The notes under the pieces were generated by a model. That model ran no database searches. It worked only from the letters and a program-made list of their open reading frames with translations, and had not been told where the DNA came from. Below are positions 48,194 through 53,350 of a stretch of DNA of 53,350 nucleotides, piece after piece (position 1 is the first letter of the stretch; every line of letters begins with the position of its first letter). A program made the translations under genes and the position numbers. Origin of the DNA: Kineosphaera sp032229625 (GTDB taxonomy: Bacteria; Actinomycetota; Actinomycetes; Actinomycetales; Dermatophilaceae); NCBI GenBank assembly GCA_032229625.1, contig JAVTVZ010000133.1, positions 1-53,350 on the forward strand. Reading direction: 5' to 3'.

Positions 48194-50878
48194 GTGACCG
48201 AGCAGCCCCCCTCGACGGTCGATCGGGTCGAGCCCGTCGACCTCAACACCGAGATGCAGCGCAGCTACATCGAATACGCGATGAGCGTCATCGTCAGCCG
48301 CGCCCTGCCGGACGTGCGCGACGGCCTCAAGCCGGTGCACCGGCGGATCGTCTACGCGATGTACGACGGCGGCTTCCGCCCCGACCGCGGCTACAACAAG
48401 TGCGCCCGCGTCGTCGGCGACGTCATGGCGCAATATCACCCGCACGGCGACTCGGCGATCTATGACGCCCTCGTGCGGCTCGTGCAGCCGTGGGCGATGC
48501 GTTATCCGCTCATCGACGGCCAGGGCAACTTCGGCTCCCCGGGCAACGACGGCGCGGCGGCGAGTCGATACACCGAGTGCAAGATGATGCCGCTGGCGAT
48601 GGAGCTCGTGCGCGACATCCACGAGGAGACCGTCGACTTCAAGGACAACTACGACGGCAAGAACCAGGAGCCCGTCGTCCTGCCGGCGCGCTTCCCCAAT
48701 CTGCTCGTCAACGGCTCGGCCGGGATCGCCGTCGGCATGGCCACGCAGATCCCGCCGCACAACCTGCGCGAGGTCGCCGACGCGGCGCAGTGGCTGCTGG
48801 AGCACCCCGAGGCCGGCAAGGAGGAGCTCCTCGAGGCGTGCCTGGCGCGGATCAAGGGCCCGGACTTCCCCACCCACGGCCTGATCATGGGCCGCAGCGG
48901 GATCGAGGACGCCTATCGCACCGGCCGCGGCTCGATCGTCATGCGCGCCCGCGTCGAGGTCGAGGAGATCCAGGGCCGCACCTGCCTGGTCGTCACCGAG
49001 CTGCCCTACCAGGTCAACCCGGACGCGCTCGCGCTGAAGATCGCCGAGCTCGCCAAGGACGGGCGCCTGGCCGGCATCGCCGACATCCGCGACGAGACCT
49101 CCGGGCGCACCGGTCAGCGGCTCGTCATCGTGCTGCGCCGCGACGCCGTCGCCAAGGTCGTGCTCAACAACCTGTACAAGCACACGCCGCTGCAGACCAG
49201 CTTCGGCGCCAACATGCTCGCGCTCGTCGACGGGGTGCCGCGCACGCTGCCGGTGTCGGCCTTCATCCGGCACTGGGTGACCCACCAGATCGACGTCATC
49301 GTGCGGCGCACGACCTACCGGCTGCGCAAGGCCCAGGAGCGCATCCACATCCTGCGCGGCTACCTCAAGGCCCTCGACGCACTCGATGAGGTCATCGCGT
49401 TGATCCGTCGCTCGCCGACGGTCGAGGAGGCCCGCATCGGCCTCATGGGCCTGCTGGACATCGACGAGTTGCAGGCGCAGGCGATCCTGGACATGCAGCT
49501 GCGGCGCCTGGCGGCGCTGGAGCGGCAGCGGATCGTCGAGGAGCACGACGAGTGGCAGCGTCGGATCGACGACTACACCGACATCCTGGCGACCCCGCAG
49601 CGGCAGCGCACGATCGTCTCCGAGGAGCTCGCCGAGATCGTCGAGCGCTTCGGCGACGACCGACGCACCGAGATCGTGCCCTTCGGTGGGGACGTCTCGA
49701 TGGAGGACCTCATCCCCACCGAGCAGATCGTCGTGACGCTGACGCGCGGCGGCTACGCCAAGCGCACGCGGGTCGATGAATACCGCTCGCAGAAACGCGG
49801 CGGGAAGGGCGTGCGCGGGGCGACGCTGCGCGGCGACGACATCGTCGAGCACTTCTTCGTCACGACGACCCACCACTGGTTGCTCTTCTTCACCAACCTC
49901 GGCCGCGTCTACCGGGTCAAGGCCTACGAGCTGCCCGAGGGCGGCCGGGAGAGCAAGGGGCAACACGTCGCGAACCTGCTGGCCTTCCAGCCCGAGGAAC
50001 GCATCGCCGCGGTGCTGGCGCTGTCGAACTACGACGTCAAGCCGTATCTCGTGCTGGCCACCCGCGCGGGGCTGGTGAAGAAGACGCGGCTGTCCGAATA
50101 CGACTCGCCCCGCAGCGGCGGACTCATCGCGATCAACCTGCGCGACGGCGACGAGCTCGTGGGGGCGCGCGTGGCGGCCGGCGAGGACGACCTGCTGCTC
50201 GTCTCGCGCAAGGGTCAGTCGAGCCGGTTCCACGCCTCCGACGATGTGTTGCGCCCGATGGGCCGCGCGACCAGCGGGGTCACCGGGATGAAGTTCCGCG
50301 CCGGTGACGAGCTGCTCGCGATGGGCCTGGTGGCCCAGGACACCGACCCGGACGTCTTCGTCGTCTTCGAGAACGGCCTGGCCAAGCGGACCCCGGCCTC
50401 GGACTATCCCGTCAAGGGACGGGCCGGTCTGGGGGTGCGGGTCGCGGCGATGTCCGACCGCGGCGGCGACCTCGTCGGGGCGCTCATCGTCGGGGAGAAC
50501 GACGAGGTCATGGTCGTGATGGAGAAGGGCAAGGTCGTCCGCTCGCGGGTCGACGAGCTGCGCCAGACCGGCCGCAACACCATGGGTGTGCAGTTCGCCA
50601 AGCCCGACCGCGGGGACGCGATCGTCGCGGTCGCCCGCAACGCCGAGGCCGCGCCGGAGGTCGCCACCGACGAGGAGGGTCAGGAGGTGGCCCAGGCCCT
50701 GGCGGCCGAGGTCGTGCAGGACGTCGCGGCGCAGCGGGAGGAGGGCCCCGCCGGGAGCGACGCGACCCGTGAGGCGAGCGACGGGCCGGCTGACGAGGCG
50801 GATCCCGGTGTCACCCAAGCATCCACATCGACATCGGAATCCGACGATCCCGGTGACGGTGGCGTACCGTCGACATGA
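48194..50878 (+). CDS. gyrA: DNA gyrase subunit A
   Basis: An 894-residue cleavage-rejoining subunit. The catalytic Tyr126 is in AAASRYTECKM, where the residue two before Tyr is Ser instead of the usual Met (AAMRYTE). The quinolone region HPHGDSAIYDALVRL keeps Ser87 and Asp91, the susceptible-type residues. The C-terminal pinwheel has the GyrA box QKRGGKGVRG, which confers DNA wrapping. The tail after about 815 is acidic and low-complexity. The GTG follows GAGAGGA, 61 bp after gyrB. Confidence 0.98.
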   Translation: MTEQPPSTVDRVEPVDLNTEMQRSYIEYAMSVIVSRALPDVRDGLKPVHRRIVYAMYDGGFRPDRGYNKCARVVGDVMAQYHPHGDSAIYDALVRLVQPWAMRYPLIDGQGNFGSPGNDGAAASRYTECKMMPLAMELVRDIHEETVDFKDNYDGKNQEPVVLPARFPNLLVNGSAGIAVGMATQIPPHNLREVADAAQWLLEHPEAGKEELLEACLARIKGPDFPTHGLIMGRSGIEDAYRTGRGSIVMRARVEVEEIQGRTCLVVTELPYQVNPDALALKIAELAKDGRLAGIADIRDETSGRTGQRLVIVLRRDAVAKVVLNNLYKHTPLQTSFGANMLALVDGVPRTLPVSAFIRHWVTHQIDVIVRRTTYRLRKAQERIHILRGYLKALDALDEVIALIRRSPTVEEARIGLMGLLDIDELQAQAILDMQLRRLAALERQRIVEEHDEWQRRIDDYTDILATPQRQRTIVSEELAEIVERFGDDRRTEIVPFGGDVSMEDLIPTEQIVVTLTRGGYAKRTRVDEYRSQKRGGKGVRGATLRGDDIVEHFFVTTTHHWLLFFTNLGRVYRVKAYELPEGGRESKGQHVANLLAFQPEERIAAVLALSNYDVKPYLVLATRAGLVKKTRLSEYDSPRSGGLIAINLRDGDELVGARVAAGEDDLLLVSRKGQSSRFHASDDVLRPMGRATSGVTGMKFRAGDELLAMGLVAQDTDPDVFVVFENGLAKRTPASDYPVKGRAGLGVRVAAMSDRGGDLVGALIVGENDEVMVVMEKGKVVRSRVDELRQTGRNTMGVQFAKPDRGDAIVAVARNAEAAPEVATDEEGQEVAQALAAEVVQDVAAQREEGPAGSDATREASDGPADEADPGVTQASTSTSESDDPGDGGVPST

Positions 50879-50955
50879 GCAGAGGGCCTGGTGGGGGCGG
50901 TAACGTCCGCCACGAACGCGACGCGGCAGGTCCACACAGCAGCGGAGGTCCTCCC

Positions 50956-51483
50956 ATGAGCACGACAGGCGGTAGTACGCGCACGACCGGTGCGCCGCGC
51001 CCAGAGCAGTCCCGCGCGGGCTCCGCACCCGCGGGCGCGCCGCGGGGGCGTCCTCGTCCGCAGGCGCGGCCGCAGGGGCGGACCAGCCCCACCGCGGCGC
51101 CCGGCGACGGCGAGCCCCGCAAGGCCAAGCTCACCGTCTCGCGCATCGACCCCTTCTCGGTGATGAAGATCAGCTTCCTGCTGTCGGTGGCCCTGGGGAT
51201 CGCCGGTGTCGTCGTCGTCGCGGCGCTGTGGCTGATGCTCAACTCCATGGGCGTCTTCGCGACGATCAACGACACGTTCAACGAGCTGCAGTCCTCGACG
51301 CAGCCGGACCAGCGCTTCAGCGTGCTGGAGATCCTCGGCTTCGGGCGCGTGCTGTCGCTGTCGATCGTCTTCGGCGTCGTCGACGTCATCCTGATGACGG
51401 CGATCGCCACGATCACGGCGTTCATCTACAACATCTGCGCCGCGCTCGTCGGCGGCATGCAGGTCACGCTCACCGACGACTGA
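50956..51483 (+). CDS. DUF3566 membrane protein
   Basis: A 175-residue protein with a Pro/Arg/Gly-rich N-terminal region and two membrane helices (FLLSVALGIAGVVVVAALWL and a second near VFGVVDVILMTAIATITAFI) bracketing the DUF3566 domain (TVSRIDPFSVMKISF). The family follows gyrA in actinobacteria (Rv0007 in M. tuberculosis). I chose ATG 50956 because GGAGG lies 7 nt before it; an in-frame ATG at 50875 overlaps the gyrA stop (ATGA) and would add 27 residues but has no Shine-Dalgarno. Function is unknown. Confidence 0.9.
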   Translation: MSTTGGSTRTTGAPRPEQSRAGSAPAGAPRGRPRPQARPQGRTSPTAAPGDGEPRKAKLTVSRIDPFSVMKISFLLSVALGIAGVVVVAALWLMLNSMGVFATINDTFNELQSSTQPDQRFSVLEILGFGRVLSLSIVFGVVDVILMTAIATITAFIYNICAALVGGMQVTLTDD

Positions 51484-51501
51484 GCAGCCGCGGTCGGACC
51501 G

Positions 51502-51541
51502 CGCCGACGCCGCCCCGGGCCATCCCGGGGCGGCGTCGGCG
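51502..51541. terminator. Terminator after the gyrB-gyrA-DUF3566 genes
   Basis: A perfect 17-bp inverted repeat (51502-51518 and 51525-51541, arm CGCCGACGCCGCCCCGG, 6-nt loop) lies 18 bp after the DUF3566 stop. Confidence 0.85.
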
Positions 51542-51763
51542 TCCCTGCGCACCGGCGTCAGGTGACGGGCTTCGCAGCGGCTCAGCGGTTTTCGGCGATC
51601 GGCCGCACCGGGGCGCCGGGCGACCCCCGGGGTCGGGCGTTTACGGCGACTTCTCAGAGTTCGCGCCCGCTGTTCACTTTCCGTTAAGGTGGCGCACCTC
51701 CCTGCAGTAGGTCAGTCGTCCAGCTTCGCGGCGGTCGGGGGGCTGCCGCACGGAGAGCCCGCC

Positions 51764-52690
51764 ATGTCGTTGTTGTCGCGTCCCCGTCCCGCCGTCGGGA
51801 CCGTCCCCGCGCCCGGTCGGCTGGGCCGCGTGCGCGCCGCCTGGCGCCGCGAGGCCCAGGCCGATCGCCTACCGCCGTGGGTCGCCGACGTCGTGGCCTG
51901 GACCCCGATCGTCGGCACCGTCGCCCTGGCCGCGATCTATCTCGTGCGGCGCCAGACCTACTACTGGGTGCTGCGTGAGGATCACGCGGTGGAGTGGGCG
52001 CAGTTCGGGCTGCTGCTCTTCACCAGCGTCGTCGCCCTCGTCGCCGCCCGGCGGCTGTGGGGCCGGCAGCGGGTGCTGACGATCCTGCTGCTCGTGCTGG
52101 CCCTCGGGGCGTTCGGTCTCGCCGGGGAGGAGATCTCGTGGGCGCAGCGCGCCTTCGCGTTCGGCACCCCCGAGGGCCTGGCCGCCGTGAACCAGCAGGC
52201 CGAGGTCAACGTGCACAACGTGCAGATGAGCGGCCTGCGGCTGCAGAGCGTCTTCAAGCTCATCTCGTTCGTCCTCGCGGTCGCCGGGCTGGCGCTGGCG
52301 TGGCTGACCCGCGGCCCGTCCCCGCGGCTGCGCGGCCGCTTCTGGGAGGCGGCCGCCGTGCCGTCCTACACGATGGTGGGCTGCGCCACGATGGTCGCCT
52401 ACTGGGTGATGGTCGTCGTCGCGCCGATCAACCCGGTCGACCGCTACCAGGAGTGGGCCGAGGTCAGCCTGTATGTCGCGCTCGCGGCCACGGTCGTCGC
52501 GATCGCCTCGCGCGCCGCCGACCTGGTCGGCTCGGGGCCCGTCGATCGGGGTCGTCCGACCCGGCTGCCCGTCGACCGGGTCATCGTGATCGCCCTCGTC
52601 GTCGTCACGGTGCTCACCGTCGTGCTCGCGGCCCTGACCGTCTACCACGGCATCATCCCGATGAACGCCCGCGAGAGCGTCGGCGCGTGA
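51764..52690 (+). CDS. Polytopic membrane protein of unknown function
   Basis: A 308-residue protein with about seven membrane helices. The most striking motif is GEEISWAQRAFAFGTPEG at about 124-141 followed by NQQAEVNVHNVQMSGLRLQ, an EExSWxQR/NxHN pattern I recall from unnamed membrane proteins in many phyla. Acidic and His residues placed at helix ends suggest an active site facing one membrane side. Shine-Dalgarno GGAGAG precedes the ATG at 51764. It stands alone between a terminator and tRNA-Ile. No function can be assigned. Confidence 0.8.
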   Translation: MSLLSRPRPAVGTVPAPGRLGRVRAAWRREAQADRLPPWVADVVAWTPIVGTVALAAIYLVRRQTYYWVLREDHAVEWAQFGLLLFTSVVALVAARRLWGRQRVLTILLLVLALGAFGLAGEEISWAQRAFAFGTPEGLAAVNQQAEVNVHNVQMSGLRLQSVFKLISFVLAVAGLALAWLTRGPSPRLRGRFWEAAAVPSYTMVGCATMVAYWVMVVVAPINPVDRYQEWAEVSLYVALAATVVAIASRAADLVGSGPVDRGRPTRLPVDRVIVIALVVVTVLTVVLAALTVYHGIIPMNARESVGA

Positions 52691-52828
52691 GCCGCGCTCC
52701 GGCGGCGCGGGGCCGATCGGCCCAGGCTCCTCGCCGGGGCGCTCCTGGGGCCGAGGGCGATTTCGTCTCGCCGACACGCGTGCGGTAACGTTGGCCACCG
52801 TGCCGGGCAGCGCCCGGACGATGGATCC

Positions 52829-52902
52829 GGGCCTATAGCTCAGACGGTTAGAGCGCTTCCCTGATAAGGAAGAGGCCACAGGTTCAAGTCCTGTTAGGCC
52901 CA
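52829..52902 (+). tRNA. tRNA-Ile (GAT)
   Basis: A 74-nt cloverleaf: acceptor GGGCCTA pairs with TAGGCCC, the anticodon arm is CTTCC-CTGATAA-GGAAG with anticodon GAT at 52863-52865, and the T-loop is TTCAAGT. The discriminator is A and CCA is not encoded. TAACGT at 52786-52791 may be its -10. Confidence 0.96.
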
Positions 52903-53013
52903 CCGGAGCCAGTGCGAGTCGGGGCGGTTCCCACCAGGGGACCGCCCCGAGCGCATGTCCGGACCAGGAGCACCGCGCTCCGCCACCCGCCGGATCGACG
53001 AAGGGGATCGACC

Positions 53014-53196
53014 ATGAAGCGAGTCCTGCTCTTGGCCGCGGCCGCCGCCGGCGCCGCGATCGTCGGACGCCAGGTCCAGGCCCGGCGCGCCGAGGCAGAC
53101 CTGTGGGCGCAGCTGACCGACGACGCTCCGGTCGCCACGACACGCCCCGCTCCGGCGGGGCAGGGCGACGCAATGCCCGTCCGTGCGTCACACTGA
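53014..53196 (+). CDS. DLW-39 family small protein
   Basis: A 60-residue protein with a hydrophobic N-terminal helix (VLLLAAAAAGAAIVG) and the motif EADLWAQLTDD, the conserved DLW core of the actinobacterial DLW-39 family. It sits between tRNA-Ile and tRNA-Ala as usual. AAGGGGA precedes the ATG at a good distance. Function is unknown. Confidence 0.88.
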   Translation: MKRVLLLAAAAAGAAIVGRQVQARRAEADLWAQLTDDAPVATTRPAPAGQGDAMPVRASH

Positions 53197-53228
53197 GGAG
53201 ACCGACCGGCGCGCCGCGCCGATCACCA

Positions 53229-53304
53229 GGGGCCATGGCGCAATTGGTAGCGCACCTGCTTTGCAAGCAGGGGGTTAGGGGTTCGAGTCCCCTTGGCTCC
53301 ACCA
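53229..53304 (+). tRNA. tRNA-Ala (TGC)
   Basis: A 76-nt cloverleaf including an encoded CCA (53302-53304): acceptor GGGGCCA pairs with TGGCTCC (one G-T pair), the anticodon arm is CCTGC-TTTGCAA-GCAGG with anticodon TGC at 53262-53264, and the T-loop is TTCGAGT. Confidence 0.97.
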
Positions 53305-53308
53305 GAAG

Positions 53309-53342
53309 GTCGTTGTTCAAACCAACGACATCACCGGTTTGA
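53309..53342 (+). terminator. Hairpin region after tRNA-Ala
   Basis: GTCGTTG (53309-53315) pairs with CAACGAC (53323-53329). Overlapping it, TCAAACC (53317-53323) can pair with GGTTTGA (53336-53342), so two exclusive stems are possible directly after the tRNA. Confidence 0.45.
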
Positions 53343-53350
53343 GTTCCAGA

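Noticed and set aside
48089..51028. Minus-strand open frame of 979 codons opposite gyrA
   Set aside because: Antisense of gyrA with biased Asp/Val/Arg composition and no recognisable domain.

Overview
The window is a chromosomal segment of a high-GC actinobacterium that carries the replication origin. Gene content and order (rpmH-dnaA-oriC-dnaN-gnd-recF-gyrB-gyrA-DUF3566-tRNA-Ile-DLW-39-tRNA-Ala on one side; rnpA-yidD-yidC-jag-rsmG-parA-parB then trxA-trxB-sigM-murJ-NUDIX-cca on the other) fit the order Micrococcales. An Intrasporangiaceae/Dermatophilaceae-like organism is my guess from overall feel, not a demonstrated placement. GTG starts, frequent 4-bp ATGA overlaps and TTGTCCACA DnaA boxes support an actinobacterium.

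Layout: (1) 1-1.4 kb: the tail of an unidentified gene, then inositol-3-phosphate synthase, closed by a strong hairpin. (2) 1.5-9.6 kb: a minus-strand catabolic island holding a BASS transporter, a transaldolase-family enzyme, an IolD-type ThDP enzyme, a GMC oxidoreductase, a TSUP permease and an IolH-like TIM-barrel enzyme. Two of its promoters carry a nearly identical 25-bp element resembling the corynebacterial IolR operator. (3) 9.7-16.1 kb: rplI-rpsR-ssb-rpsF, a GT-C-like membrane protein and a class A penicillin-binding protein, an old conserved actinobacterial block. (4) 16.6-19.3 kb: an ABC exporter pair. (5) 19.3-31.7 kb: cca, then on the plus strand NUDIX, DUF6049, murJ, a MviN-type pseudokinase, ECF sigma factor (SigM position), its probable membrane regulator, trxB and trxA. 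(6) 31.8-38.4 kb: parB, parA with four parS sites, rsmG, jag, yidC, yidD, rnpA and rpmH, all minus. (7) 38.8-53.3 kb: dnaA, oriC, dnaN, gnd, recF, a DciA-like DUF721 gene, gyrB, gyrA, DUF3566, a membrane protein of unknown function, tRNA-Ile, DLW-39 and tRNA-Ala, all plus.

Most of the window is core machinery for replication initiation, chromosome segregation, envelope assembly and redox control. The accessory part is the 1.5-9.6 kb island, placed between rplI and ino1. It has one recognisable inositol-pathway enzyme (IolD) but none of IolG, IolE, IolB or IolC. It uses a GMC oxidoreductase, a transaldolase and two unusual transporters instead, so it could encode a variant cyclitol or sugar route; this is the best candidate for something undescribed. 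Other points of note are parS sites that are translated as VSRET inside the ParA N-terminus, a textbook ECF promoter between the sigma gene and its neighbour, a group of apparently leaderless genes, and several in-frame minisatellites at protein termini.
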